64,000 nt of DNA, from positions 1 through 64,000 of the forward strand of contig CAWFTU010000007.1 in NCBI GenBank assembly GCA_963818725.1. The letters run 5' to 3'. Each line of letters opens with the position of its first letter. Within the stretch, counting starts at the first letter, position 1. This document shows, one piece after another, positions 26,057 to 36,059 of the stretch. Source of the DNA: DATFDN01 sp963818725. GTDB lineage: Bacteria > Pseudomonadota > Alphaproteobacteria > Acetobacterales > Acetobacteraceae. Position numbers and translations under genes: made by a program. The notes below the pieces were generated by a model. That model ran no database searches, had not been told where the DNA came from, and was given only the letters and a program-made list of their open reading frames with translations.

Positions 26057-27019
26057 TCAGCCCCGCCTCGCGCCCTTCCGCCCTGGAGAGGCGGCAGGCG
26101 CGGGGGCGCGCTCGGATCTGGCCGTCTCGCCGCTGTGCCGGCCCGCCTGGGTCCGGGCCGGCGCGTCGCCCTCCCTCGGGTGCAGATCGATGCGGAACGC
26201 CTCCAGGGCGGCCAGGCTCTCGGCCTGGCAGGGCTCGCCCGCCTGCATCGGGCCTGACGCGGACCCATCCACGAAGGTCGCCTCGTAGGACAGGCCGTGC
26301 GTGCTGGCCGCCTCCCCCTTCAGCCGGATCGTCAGCCCAAGCAACGGCAACGCCATGCCGCGGCTGCCGCAGAACTTGCCGCCCTCCACCCACGGCGAGA
26401 GCCAGTCACGCCCGAGAACCGCCTGGTACTCGATATCGGACGGGGCAACGCCCTCGCGCGGCGCTACACCAAATCCCTCGATCCAGAGTCGGCTGCCGCG
26501 CGTGCCCATCCACTCGCCGAACTTGGCGCCGACATCGCCCATGCGCTGGATATGCGCGACCAGATCGGCGTTGGCCGGCGTCGGCCGGCTGCCGGCGCCC
26601 TGCACCACAGCGCCTGCCACAGCGGCATCGCCGCTCAGGCGCAGCACTTGAAGGCGCGGCGCCTGTTCGGGCGTGGCCTCGGGTGCCTGATAGATCGTGA
26701 CGAGCACCTGCGCGGGTCCGTCCACGACCCGGACCAGCGCCGCGCCGTCGCGTTCCCCCAGCCATCCATCCTCGCGGAACGTGCTGATGCGCACGCCCTC
26801 GGGCCGGCCCAGCGCGCCGGGCGGGAGCGACAGGCGCACGCCGGGCAGACCGCTCGCGGAGCCAGGGGCACTGGCGCTCTGCACAATGCAGAACAGCCCG
26901 GGGTCAAGGGTCATCAGGTGGCCGGAAACCTTCAGCTCGGTCACGCGCGCAGGGGCAGGATCGCGCGGGCTCTGCCGGGCATCGGGCGAGCGGGCGGGAG
27001 CCTGCGTTGATTGGGGCAT
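26057..27019 (-). CDS. Conserved hypothetical protein of the secretion/glycosylation operon
   Basis: 320 residues. No signal peptide or membrane segment. The middle part is predicted beta-rich (LVRVVDGPAQVLVTIYQAPE, VQGAGSRPTP, WIEGFGVAPREGVAPSDIEY, PLLGLTIRLKG), while both ends are Pro/Ala/Arg-rich and probably disordered. It lies 8 bp before GT4 and about 195 bp after the fused glycosyltransferase. It has no RTX nonapeptides. A role in the secreted substrate or in sugar modification is possible from position only. Confidence 0.7.
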   Translation of the reverse strand: MPQSTQAPARSPDARQSPRDPAPARVTELKVSGHLMTLDPGLFCIVQSASAPGSASGLPGVRLSLPPGALGRPEGVRISTFREDGWLGERDGAALVRVVDGPAQVLVTIYQAPEATPEQAPRLQVLRLSGDAAVAGAVVQGAGSRPTPANADLVAHIQRMGDVGAKFGEWMGTRGSRLWIEGFGVAPREGVAPSDIEYQAVLGRDWLSPWVEGGKFCGSRGMALPLLGLTIRLKGEAASTHGLSYEATFVDGSASGPMQAGEPCQAESLAALEAFRIDLHPREGDAPARTQAGRHSGETARSERAPAPAASPGRKGARRG

Positions 27020-27214
27020 TACGAACCTGTTCGTTTTTCCTTGCGATGCGGGCCTTCATGACGCGAGAAACCGCAAGCCGCAAGCACGTAGTGTCTCGAA
27101 GCGAATTTCCGCTGCGAGGAAAAACGCAGTGTGGAACTTGTGCCAAAGGCCTCGTGCTCCGCGGCATCCAGGCCCGCGCGCACCGCTGGTGTCACTCCCA
27201 TTCCACGAACCATT

Positions 27215-30214
27215 TCAATTTTTGGACGCAATAGATGCAAATCTGATCCGAGTCTCAGGCCCGCGTTCGCCCTGAGACATCGCCGCGAGCAAGGCATGGT
27301 TGATCTGCCCAGGGGACGAACCCAACGGGAGCAGGAAACCCCGTCCGGTCGCGCGGATGCGCTCGGCCTGCGCGCCGAGATCGAAGGCGGCAGCGCGCAG
27401 CCCCGCCCGCCACGCCTCGGTGAGCGTGAAGCACCAGGTCTCGGGCACGACCGAGGGAACGAAGGCGGTCGAAGCCTCCTGGGCACGTATGAGCGCTTCG
27501 GCTTCTTCCGGCTGGTACGGTCCGGTGACGAAGACGCCCGCTTCGATCAGGCGCGCATCGTCCATCGTGTGCCCGACCACGACGAACGAAAGCGGCAGCG
27601 CGCGGGCACGGGAATCGCGCGCGCAGGCGAGCAGCACGTCGTAGCCCTTGGCCAGGCCCACGCCCCCGATGACCGCGACCCGGCACGGCGGCGCCCGGCG
27701 CACGCTCAACGGCACGGCAGCGGCCTCGGCGTCATTCTCATGCGCCGCCACCTCCGCCCGGATTCCGGGAAAGTGTCGCGCCAGGCGGGCAGCGGTGTCG
27801 GCCGACGGTGCCACGACCCGACGCGCCGCCCCGAGCACGCGCGCGCTGCGGGCGCGCAGCGCCGCTGGGGTGATCGGCTCGTCGAGCAAGCTGCCGAGGT
27901 CGGCGACGCAGGCCGCGCATCCATCCGCATCCGGCTCCTCGCAATGGCGGCGCCCAGCCCCGAGCAGCAGCACCCGCGCGCAAAGCCACGCGTAGTCGTG
28001 GACATGCGCCTCGTACGGCACCCGCAAGCGGCCCGGCAGCTCCAGCACGTCCGGCGCGTGGCCCAGAAGGTGGTGCAGTTCCACGTGATCCACCCGGTCG
28101 GCCCGGAGCAGGCGAATCAGCGCGGGCCAATCGCCGGGAAGGGCGAAGATCAGGTTTGGCGTCGGCGCGCTCGTCTCCGCCTCCTCGATCAGCGCGCCGA
28201 GGCGTCCGTCGGGTCGCCGCGCCGGGCGCAGCACGATCGCGCGCCGCCCCTCCGCGCGGACGCGCGCCGCCCGCGCCTGGACCGCGCGCTCCACGCCGCC
28301 GCCCTGGTCATGGGTGACGAACAGAACCGCGCCCGGCCGGCCACCCTCCCGCCAGCGCAGCGCATCGATTCGCCGGCGCGGCTCCGCCAAGGGGTCAGCG
28401 GCGACATGCGCGGCCACCAAGGCGTCGTAGCCGGGGTGCAGCCGGTTCAGGATCGCGCCGTTTCGCGCCCGCAGCGCCGCACCCGCGCCGCCAAAGGACT
28501 GCCCGCCCAGATGCGCCACGAACACGCCAGGCGCGGCGACATGGCGCCAGCCGAGATGGCGCGCGCGCAGGCAGAAGTCGTTCTCCTCGCCATAGCCCTG
28601 CGCGAACAGGTCGGTGCGCAGCCGCCCGCTCGCGCGCAGGCAGTCACTGCGGATGTAGAGACAAAACCCGATCCCGACCGGGATATCGACCATGCGTCCG
28701 GCATTGGCCCGTCGTGCCAAGGTAGCCAGACGGCGCGTCGCCGCGAGGTCGGGCATGGCGTTCGTGCCGTCCGGGCCGGGATAGCTGAGGATGCTGCCGC
28801 TGTTGGAGAGCGGGGTGACGGTCCCGATGTCGGGGGCGCTATGGGCGGCGTCGCGCAGCGCCTCCAGCCATCCCGGCGCGACCAGGGTGTCGCTGTTCAG
28901 CAGCACAACGTCACGGCGCGCCACGGCAGCCGCCCGCAGCCCGGCATTGGCCGCACTGGGAAATCCGCGCGGCGCCGGATGACGGATCAGCGCAACCCGT
29001 CCATCCGCCGCGAGCGCGTCCAGCGCCCGGGCCGTATCCCCGTCCGGGCTCGCGTCATCGACGATGACAACGCGAACCGGCTCCGCCACGCTCGCGAGCA
29101 CGCTGGAGATGCAGGCAAGCGCCACCGCGCCCCCGCCATGCACCGGGATGACCACGTCAATGCCGGCCGGGACGCGCGCGGAGGCGTCCGCCCTGCGCCA
29201 CGGCGCGCATCCCACGGGGAGCGCTGGTGGCACCTCCCGGAACAATCGCGGGCGCGAGGGCCGGCCATCGGCGGGCAGCAGCGAGGCGATCAAGCCAGCG
29301 GCGTGATAGGCGGCGCGGCCCTCGGCACCAGGATCAAGCGGACTGCCCAGTAGCTCCCGGCCGTCGCCCCGAACGTGAAACGGGCCGTTCAGACCCGCCA
29401 ACGCCTGCCTCGGCACAGTGAAGCGACGACGCCGGGCCAGCAGACCGCCGCCCGAGTCGCTGTCGGTTTCGGTCGCGGCGATCGTGAAGGCCCTGCCCAG
29501 CGCGGGATTCACCGTCAGCACCGGATCGGCGTCAGGGTTGCTCGGCTTCCAGGCCCAGCCCGACAACCCGCCATCCTCCCCTGCCTCAACAAAGCCTTCG
29601 ACCCGGTTGACGTAGGAAGGCTGGATCGGGCTGCCGAGGAGCCCGCGCCCTCGATCAGCCAGCGCGAGTCGCTCCGCGCCGCGCATGCGTTTGGCAAGGC
29701 TCCGCGGCGCGGGCTGCTCCCGGCCTTCATCGATCCGGAGCGTTGGCGCAAGCTCCGCCGGTCCCCAGAGCAGCCCTCCCTCCGAGGTCAGCGCGCACCA
29801 GCCTGGAGCGCCGGCCGCGCGCGCCAGCGCCTCGGCAAACGGTGCGAGCTGGGGAGAGAACGCGTGGCGGGACAGCGCGCACGCCAGCGCCTCGGCTGCG
29901 CCGCCCGCGTCGCCCAGGCCCACCCGCGCCGCAGCCAGGGCGAGCCAGACCTCGCGCACGTCGTGCTTCGCGAGACTTTGCAGCAAAAGCGCGGCGCGGG
30001 CATTGTCGCGGCCAATGCAGGCTTCGGCGAGGGCCAGGCACAGGGTCGAATCGGCGGGCAACAAACGGTGCGCGCGATCAAGCCAGCGCACGCGCTCAAG
30101 CGGCTCCCTCGCCGCGCGGCTGGTCTCGAACGCCGCTCGCGCCCGCTTGAGACGCCCGGCGACGAAATCCTCCATGGACGACGCCGCGCCAAGGCGACGC
30201 TCAGTGTCGCGCAC
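27215..30214 (-). CDS. Large fused glycosyltransferase (GT2 plus GT4 domains)
   Basis: 999 residues. A helical N-terminal part (about 1-150, tetratricopeptide-like) is followed by a beta domain (YVNRVEGFVEAGEDGGLSGW). Next comes a GT-A family 2 domain (about 355-600; DVVIPVHGGG, VVIVDDASPDGDT, VLLNSDTLVAPGW, GYGEENDFCLRA), and then a GT-B family 4 domain (about 635-990; VLFVTHDQGGGVERAVQ, VAPSADTAARLARHFPG, VAVIGGVGLAKGYDVLL, PSVVPETWCFTLTEAWRAG). Two sugar transfers by one chain are expected. It sits behind the type I exporter and Sel1 genes, so glycosylation of an exported protein or glycan is likely. Confidence 0.9.
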   Translation of the reverse strand: MRDTERRLGAASSMEDFVAGRLKRARAAFETSRAAREPLERVRWLDRAHRLLPADSTLCLALAEACIGRDNARAALLLQSLAKHDVREVWLALAAARVGLGDAGGAAEALACALSRHAFSPQLAPFAEALARAAGAPGWCALTSEGGLLWGPAELAPTLRIDEGREQPAPRSLAKRMRGAERLALADRGRGLLGSPIQPSYVNRVEGFVEAGEDGGLSGWAWKPSNPDADPVLTVNPALGRAFTIAATETDSDSGGGLLARRRRFTVPRQALAGLNGPFHVRGDGRELLGSPLDPGAEGRAAYHAAGLIASLLPADGRPSRPRLFREVPPALPVGCAPWRRADASARVPAGIDVVIPVHGGGAVALACISSVLASVAEPVRVVIVDDASPDGDTARALDALAADGRVALIRHPAPRGFPSAANAGLRAAAVARRDVVLLNSDTLVAPGWLEALRDAAHSAPDIGTVTPLSNSGSILSYPGPDGTNAMPDLAATRRLATLARRANAGRMVDIPVGIGFCLYIRSDCLRASGRLRTDLFAQGYGEENDFCLRARHLGWRHVAAPGVFVAHLGGQSFGGAGAALRARNGAILNRLHPGYDALVAAHVAADPLAEPRRRIDALRWREGGRPGAVLFVTHDQGGGVERAVQARAARVRAEGRRAIVLRPARRPDGRLGALIEEAETSAPTPNLIFALPGDWPALIRLLRADRVDHVELHHLLGHAPDVLELPGRLRVPYEAHVHDYAWLCARVLLLGAGRRHCEEPDADGCAACVADLGSLLDEPITPAALRARSARVLGAARRVVAPSADTAARLARHFPGIRAEVAAHENDAEAAAVPLSVRRAPPCRVAVIGGVGLAKGYDVLLACARDSRARALPLSFVVVGHTMDDARLIEAGVFVTGPYQPEEAEALIRAQEASTAFVPSVVPETWCFTLTEAWRAGLRAAAFDLGAQAERIRATGRGFLLPLGSSPGQINHALLAAMSQGERGPETRIRFASIASKN

Positions 30215-30307
30215 GGTCCAGAGTGTTCTGGGGCTGACCCTGTCGCCCGCCGGCCACTGCCCCCCAACCCTCTTCCCTGCAAAAGAGGGAGCGGAAAGCG
30301 GCCCGCA

Positions 30308-32114
30308 TTAGCGGCCGGCGGCCTGTACAGCCGCCTGTGCCTCGGCGTCCGCCGGCGGGTCTTCCACGGGAGCGGGCGGGGGCGGCAGCGTGGCGAGGTC
30401 GGCGCGGGCCTCGGCCAGGCCCTGTCCAGCGGCGCGCTCCAGCCATTGCCGCGCCTGCTCCGGATCGCGCTCCCCGGCGAGGCCGCGCGCCAAGTACCGG
30501 CCCAGCATCATCTGCGCGTAGCCATGGCCGCGCTCGGCCGCGGCGCGGAACCACTTCTGCGCTGCGGCGCGGTCCATCGGCACCTCGTGGCCGCCGCCCC
30601 ACATGGCGCCGCAGGCGAACATGGCGCCGACATGGCCCCGCCCCGCCGCCTTCTCGAACAGCGCCAGCGCGCCCGCATGGTCCTTCGGTCCGCCGCGCGC
30701 GTTGAGCATGAGTTCCGCGAGCGCCACCTCAGCCTCGACCATGCCCTGCGCGGCCGCACGGCCGATCCACGCGCGCCCCTCCTCGAGGCTGGCGTCGATG
30801 CCGCGGCCCTCCAGCAGCATCCGCCCGTACCAGGTACTGCGCGTTCACCACGCCATCGGCGGCGCGGCGCAGCCACTCGGCCGCCTTGCGATCATCGCGC
30901 TCGATGCCCACCCCCTCGGCGAGGCAGACGCCGAGATTGAAGGCGGCGACCAGGTCGCCGGAGGCTGCCGCCTGCTCGAACCACTCGCGGGCGCGAAGCG
31001 CGTCGTCGGCGCCCCCGGCGCCCTGGCGCACGAGGTTGGCGAAGTCGACCCGCGCGCGGGCATCGCCGGCCTCGGCCGAGATGCGGAACCAGTGCGCGGC
31101 CTCGCGCTGGTCGCGCGGCACGCCGGCCCCGGTCAGGTACAGCATCCCGAGCGCCCGTGCCGCTCCCTTGTGGCCGGCCTCGCTGGCGCGGCGGAACCAC
31201 ATCGCCGCCTCGGCGTAGTTGGGCGGGAGCGGCCCTCCCTTGGCGTAGAGATCGCCGACCAGCGCCGCCGCCTCCGGATCGCCCGCGAGCGCCGCCTTGC
31301 GCAGCCAGCTCTCGCCGTCGGTTGGGTTCGCCGGAACGCCGATCCCCTGCATCAGGGCCAAGCCGTACCGCGCCTGGCCCGACCGGTGCCCCCTCTCGGC
31401 GGCGCGGCGGTAGAACGCGGTCGCGGCGGCCCGGTCGGGCTCGACGCAGAAGCCGCGGTCGGTGATCTCGCCCAGCAGGAACAGTGCGGTGGGCAGCTCG
31501 GCCGCCGCGGCCTTCTTCAGCCAGCCCACGATGGTCCGATTGTGCTCCTCGTCGCCCTGCACCTGGCCCAGCGCGAGGGCGTAGCCGAGCGCGCCCTGCG
31601 GAGAGCCGGCCTCGGCCGACTTCCGGTACCACTCGCGCGCCTCGTCGAGGTTGCGCAGCGGTTCCGGCCCCGAGGTCAGCAGGTAGCCAAGCAGCGCCCG
31701 GGCCTCGGCCGAGCCCTTCTCAGCGGCCATACGCGCCCAGCGCGCCGCTTCCGCGTGGTCGGGATCGGCCGAGCCCTGGTTGCTCGCGAAAACGCTGCGC
31801 GTCCCTCCCTGCCCCGGCTTCGCGACCGCGCCATGAAGGTGAAGCGTCGCCAACAGGGCTTGCGCCTCCACGAAACCGTGCAGTCCCGCCTTCTCCAGCC
31901 AGCGCACGGCGTCGACACGGCTGACCGGCACGCCGGCGCCTTCCAGGTAGCACCGCCCGACCTGGAACTCGGCCTCCGCGACGCCGGCACGGGCGGCACG
32001 GGAGAGCAGGCGGAACGCATCGCCAGCGCGGCCGCGCTCGCGGTAGCGGGCCGCCCGGCGCAGTGCCAGGCGCGGCGAGACGGCGCCGCCCAGGCGATCG
32101 AGCAGACTCACCAC
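30308..32114 (-). CDS. Sel1-repeat (SLR/TPR-like) protein, one frameshift
   Basis: About 600 residues of Sel1 repeats of 36-40 residues (for example AARWARMAAEKGSAEARALLG, cut here to its core A..G pattern), which form an alpha solenoid for protein contacts. GTG start at 32114, 3 bp after the adaptor stop. Near 30831 an extra C turns TAC-TGG-TAC-GGG into a shifted frame; beyond it the repeats continue in the next frame (GRMLLEGRGIDASLEEGRAW) to the stop at 30308. Either a sequencing error or a recent mutation. Likely scaffold in the secretion/glycosylation operon. Confidence 0.82.
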
Positions 32115-32117
32115 GCC

Positions 32118-33506
32118 TCAGGGCTCGCGCATCGCGTCATGCGCCACCGGCAGCACGCGGGAGAGCATGTAGCCGAGGATCGTGTGCTTGCCGACCTTAA
32201 TGTCCGCGGTCACGGGCATTCCCGGCACGACCTCAAACCCATCCAGGACGCCGTGCAGATCGACCCGGTCGAGGGTGACGCGGGACCGGTAGAACGGTTC
32301 GACCGTGTTGGTCGGGATTGGCACGGTTCCAGAGACGTTGCGCTGCTCGTCCTGGGCGGTGAAGCTGTTCGCGCTGACCACGCGCAGCGTGCCGTGCGCC
32401 ATGCCGTACTTGGTGAACGGGAAGGTGTCGAACTTCACCGCCACCGGGTCGCCCACGTGTACGTAGCCGTCATCCTTGCCGTCGATGGTCGCCTCGACCT
32501 CCAAGGGGGCGTCGTTCTGCATCAGCGTGAAAAGCTGCTCCCCCGGTTGCAGCACCGAGCCGACAGACACTTTGGCCACGGTCAGCACCGTCGCGTCATG
32601 CTCGGCGCGCAGCTCGACAAGCTGCCGGTGCAGCTGCGCCTTGGTGAGCTGCTGGCGCGCGTCCGACAGCTTCTGCGTGGCGTCGGCAAGCTGCTGGGAG
32701 ATGTCGGCGTGCCAGGACTGCACGTAGCCGTCGCGCTCGGCGACCTGGGCCGCGAGATCGCGAGCGCCTTGCTTCGCCTGCTCCTCCGCGCTCTGGAGGT
32801 TGCGCTCCATCTCGGCCGAGTTGTCCATCGCGGTGAGGGTGTTGAGCTTGCTGCCGACGGCCTTCTCCTGGAGTTCGCGACGCATCTGCTCGATGTGGTG
32901 GGCCACGTTCAGCCGCTGGCCGAAGCCGGCCGCGTCACTGTTGGACCGCTTGATCTGGTCGATCAGGCTGTTGACCTTCTCCGCGTAGTTGCGCAGGCGG
33001 AAGTCATACTCCGCGTTCTTTTGCGCCGCGATCGCGGCCTGCAACGACATGTTCGGATCCAGCCCCGTATAGGTGAACGGCTTGTCGTTGGCCTCGGCCT
33101 GGAGGCGTGAGACTTGCGCCTGCAAGGCGGCGACCTGGGCCGCGAGGGCCGACAGGTCGGCGGTCGCCAGCGTGGGGTCGAGGCGCGCGAGGATCTGCCC
33201 CGCGTGCACCTTCTCGCCCACACGCACGTTGATCGAGCGCACGATCGAGGGATCGAGCGGCTGCACGACGAGCGTGGGCGCGCGCGACACGACCTGGCCG
33301 CGCGCCGTCACCACCCGGTCCACGCTGATAAGGCCGGCGGCGGCCACCAAGCAGACGAACATCGCGCTGATGATCCAGATGACATGCCGCGCCAGGCCGG
33401 GAACCGGCGCGCGCAGGACGGCCACCGACGGCGACTGGAACTCGAGCAGCACCGGAAGTGCCTCGTCGTCATCGCGCAGGGCGGGAAGGTTGGTCCGGGT
33501 GCGCAT
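32118..33506 (-). CDS. HlyD-family periplasmic adaptor of a type I secretion system
   Basis: 462 residues from the ATG of MRTRTNLPALRDDDE. One N-terminal membrane helix (HVIWIISAMFVCLVAAAGLI) is followed by a barrel-sandwich/lipoyl part (VVTARGQVVSRAPTLVVQPL), a long coiled-coil hairpin (about 150-320) and the C-terminal HlyD beta domain ending GMPVTADIKVGKHTILGYML. It links the ABC exporter to an outer-membrane TolC. Starts one base after the ABC gene stop. No TolC gene is in the window. Confidence 0.92.
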   Translation of the reverse strand: MRTRTNLPALRDDDEALPVLLEFQSPSVAVLRAPVPGLARHVIWIISAMFVCLVAAAGLISVDRVVTARGQVVSRAPTLVVQPLDPSIVRSINVRVGEKVHAGQILARLDPTLATADLSALAAQVAALQAQVSRLQAEANDKPFTYTGLDPNMSLQAAIAAQKNAEYDFRLRNYAEKVNSLIDQIKRSNSDAAGFGQRLNVAHHIEQMRRELQEKAVGSKLNTLTAMDNSAEMERNLQSAEEQAKQGARDLAAQVAERDGYVQSWHADISQQLADATQKLSDARQQLTKAQLHRQLVELRAEHDATVLTVAKVSVGSVLQPGEQLFTLMQNDAPLEVEATIDGKDDGYVHVGDPVAVKFDTFPFTKYGMAHGTLRVVSANSFTAQDEQRNVSGTVPIPTNTVEPFYRSRVTLDRVDLHGVLDGFEVVPGMPVTADIKVGKHTILGYMLSRVLPVAHDAMREP

Positions 33507-33507
33507 C

Positions 33508-35880
33508 TTAGTCTCCCTGAGCGAGCGATGGCGCGAGGGCGGCGTGTCGCTGTCCTTGCGGCTCCATGTGGCGATTCTGTTGCGCCCAGAGCTGGCGATA
33601 GACTGAGCACCGTTCGACAAGCACGCGATGCGGAGCGACGTCCATCACCTTTCCCTTGTCCAGAACCAGGGTTTGGTCGCACTCGGTCAACGATGACAGG
33701 CGGTGCGAGACGATGACCATGGTCCGTCCGCGCGCGATGCGCAGCAGGTTGGCGTTGACCAGCGCCTCGCTCTCCGGATCGAGCGCGCTGGTCGCCTCGT
33801 CCAGGATCAGCAGGCGGGGGTCGGTGATCAGCGCGCGCGCGATGGCCAGGCGCTGGCGCTGGCCACCCGACAAGTTGGGCGAGCCCTCCTCGATATAGGT
33901 CTCGTAGCCGTTGGGCATCCGCTCGATGAACTCCTCGGCGCCCGCGAGCCGCGCCGCGCGCACCACATCGTCCAGCGTCAGGCCGGGCCGGCCGGCGATG
34001 ATGTTCTCGCGAATCGACCCGCGGAACAGGAAGTTCTCCTGCAACACCACGCCGAAACTCTGGCGCAGGTGGCGCAGGTTGATCTCCCGCAGGTCGCTGC
34101 CGTCGATCTTCACATAGCCCGTGTAGTCCCGGTTGATGCCTTGCAGCAGGCGCGTGATGGTGGACTTGCCGGAGCCGGAGCGGCCGACGATGCCCAGCAT
34201 CGTGCCGGGCGGCACGGAGAAGCTGACGCGGTCCAAGGCCGGAGTCTTGGTGCCGCCATAGGTGAAGCTCACGTCATCGAACGTGATCCCGCCGGAGAAT
34301 CGCGGCCGCAGCCCGCCCGATGCCGCGTCCGCCTCCAGCGGCCGGTTCAGCACCGAGGCCGCCTCGCCAATCGCGGCGCCGACCTCCTCGTAGTCCTCGA
34401 TCAGCCGAGCGAGCCCCACCAGCGGCTGCGAAACGCGCTGCGAGAGCATCATGAAGGCGAACAAGGAGCCGACCATGTAGCCGGTCTGGTCGGACAGGGC
34501 CAGGTAGGCGCCGAGCATGATAGTGCCGATCCACATGAAGCGCTCGAACGGCGTCACCAGCGTCTGCGGCCAGTTCGACAGCTTGCCGAAGACGAGGCGC
34601 CACCGCCCCGCCTCGGCCACGCGCTCGTCCCACAGCGACTTGCGCGCCGGCTCCAAGGCCAGTGCCTTCACCGTCTTCACGCCGAAGATGGTCTCGCCCA
34701 GTGCCGAATGCTTGTTGGTCTCGGCATCGACGACGCGCTTGTACACCACGCGGAGCGGGCGGAGGTAGGCCAGAATGATGAGCGTGATGCAGCAGGCGCA
34801 CGCGACCACGATCCAGGCCAGGGTCGCGTTGAGATAGAACAGGAACGGCAGCAGGACGCCCAGCGTGATCAGGTCCAGCAGCGTCATCAGCAGCTTGCCG
34901 GTCAGGAACTCCCGCACCTTATGGACCTGCGTGACCTTGTGCATGGTCTCGCCCGCCGGGTGACGCTCGAAGTAGTCGAGCGACAACCGGACCAGGCGGT
35001 TGAACACGTGCAGGTTCAGCCGTGTGTCGATGCGCGCGCCGATCGTCACGATGATCAGCCGCCGCGCGAAGCCCAGGATCGTCTCATAAATGACGAACAC
35101 GCCCAGCACGACGGACAGCAGGATTAGCGTGGAGTAGCTCTGGTGCGTCAATACCCGATCGGTGACGGTCATCACCAGGAAGGGTGGGAAGATCGTGAGG
35201 CAGCTCAAGGTGAACGAGGCCACGACGATGTCGCGCAGCGACTTGCGCTCGCCAATCACGAGCTTTGCCAGCCAGCCCAGCGAGAATGGCTGGTCGGCCT
35301 CGACGAAGCCGCGATTGACGCGCATCAGCAGCGCCTCGCCCGACCAGACCTCGGCCAGTCGCATCTCGTCCACGGGGACAGGCGGATCACCCTCGGGCGC
35401 GAGCGGGTCGCGGATCAGCACGACCTTGTGCTCGCTGTTGGCGCCGACCAGCAGGCCGGCGCCGCCGCCGTTGAACAACAGGACCACCGGCCCTGTCTCG
35501 CGCAGCCGCATCAAGTGGCGCCAGCGCAGCCGCACCGCGCGGGCCCACATGCCGGCGTTTTGCGCCCACACCGCGAGCGACGCGGCCGATGGCGCCTCGC
35601 TCAGCTCAACGTTCCGGTAATCCTCCGCCGCGAGCTCCATGCCGTAGTAGCGGGCGGCCATCACCACAGCGTGCAGGCGCGCGCGGGCAGGATCGCGCCC
35701 TGACACCGTGTCGCTACCGCTGCCCTGCCCTCCGACCTGGCTGCCCTCGTTGGCCACGCGGCCCAGAAGCTGATCCTCGGTCTGCTTCAAGCGTGTATTC
35801 CTCTCTCCGCGGCGGACCGGCTGCACCGGCCTAGGCTCGGGAGCCGCAGCGCCCTTATAGGCCCTGAACGGCTCCATCAA
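33508..35880 (-). CDS. Type I secretion ABC exporter with C39-like domain
   Basis: 790 residues. An N-terminal C39-like domain (about 65-195) has His70 where the peptidase Cys region begins (ARLHAVVMAARYYG), so it is a non-cleaving CLD as in HlyB. Five to six membrane helices (about 215-490) and an ATPase domain follow, with Walker A GRSGSGKST (566-574), signature LSGGQ (670-674), Walker B LLILDE (690-695) and the H-loop His726. It exports RTX-type or similar C-terminally tagged proteins. First gene of a six-gene operon. No RTX substrate is visible in this window. Confidence 0.92.
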   Translation of the reverse strand: MMEPFRAYKGAAAPEPRPVQPVRRGERNTRLKQTEDQLLGRVANEGSQVGGQGSGSDTVSGRDPARARLHAVVMAARYYGMELAAEDYRNVELSEAPSAASLAVWAQNAGMWARAVRLRWRHLMRLRETGPVVLLFNGGGAGLLVGANSEHKVVLIRDPLAPEGDPPVPVDEMRLAEVWSGEALLMRVNRGFVEADQPFSLGWLAKLVIGERKSLRDIVVASFTLSCLTIFPPFLVMTVTDRVLTHQSYSTLILLSVVLGVFVIYETILGFARRLIIVTIGARIDTRLNLHVFNRLVRLSLDYFERHPAGETMHKVTQVHKVREFLTGKLLMTLLDLITLGVLLPFLFYLNATLAWIVVACACCITLIILAYLRPLRVVYKRVVDAETNKHSALGETIFGVKTVKALALEPARKSLWDERVAEAGRWRLVFGKLSNWPQTLVTPFERFMWIGTIMLGAYLALSDQTGYMVGSLFAFMMLSQRVSQPLVGLARLIEDYEEVGAAIGEAASVLNRPLEADAASGGLRPRFSGGITFDDVSFTYGGTKTPALDRVSFSVPPGTMLGIVGRSGSGKSTITRLLQGINRDYTGYVKIDGSDLREINLRHLRQSFGVVLQENFLFRGSIRENIIAGRPGLTLDDVVRAARLAGAEEFIERMPNGYETYIEEGSPNLSGGQRQRLAIARALITDPRLLILDEATSALDPESEALVNANLLRIARGRTMVIVSHRLSSLTECDQTLVLDKGKVMDVAPHRVLVERCSVYRQLWAQQNRHMEPQGQRHAALAPSLAQGD

Positions 35881-36059
35881 TGCCGTGATCTTCCATCGCC
35901 CGCTGACAATCTCGCCAGCTCTGTAGGGCGGTGCCGGCCTGCCAAAAGGGTCCGGCGCGGCTGGAATAGACGGCGTGCAAACGGGTATGCCACAAGGAGA
36001 CGCTCACGGAAAAGATATTCGAGCGTAAGCGTCGTGATGATGCAGGATCGTTACGCCCC

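Noticed and set aside
26057..27019. RTX-type substrate of the type I exporter
   Set aside because: No GGxGxDxUx repeats and no typical C-terminal secretion signal.
30603..33110. 835-residue plus-strand ORF
   Set aside because: Shadow of the Sel1 and HlyD genes; no domain recognised.
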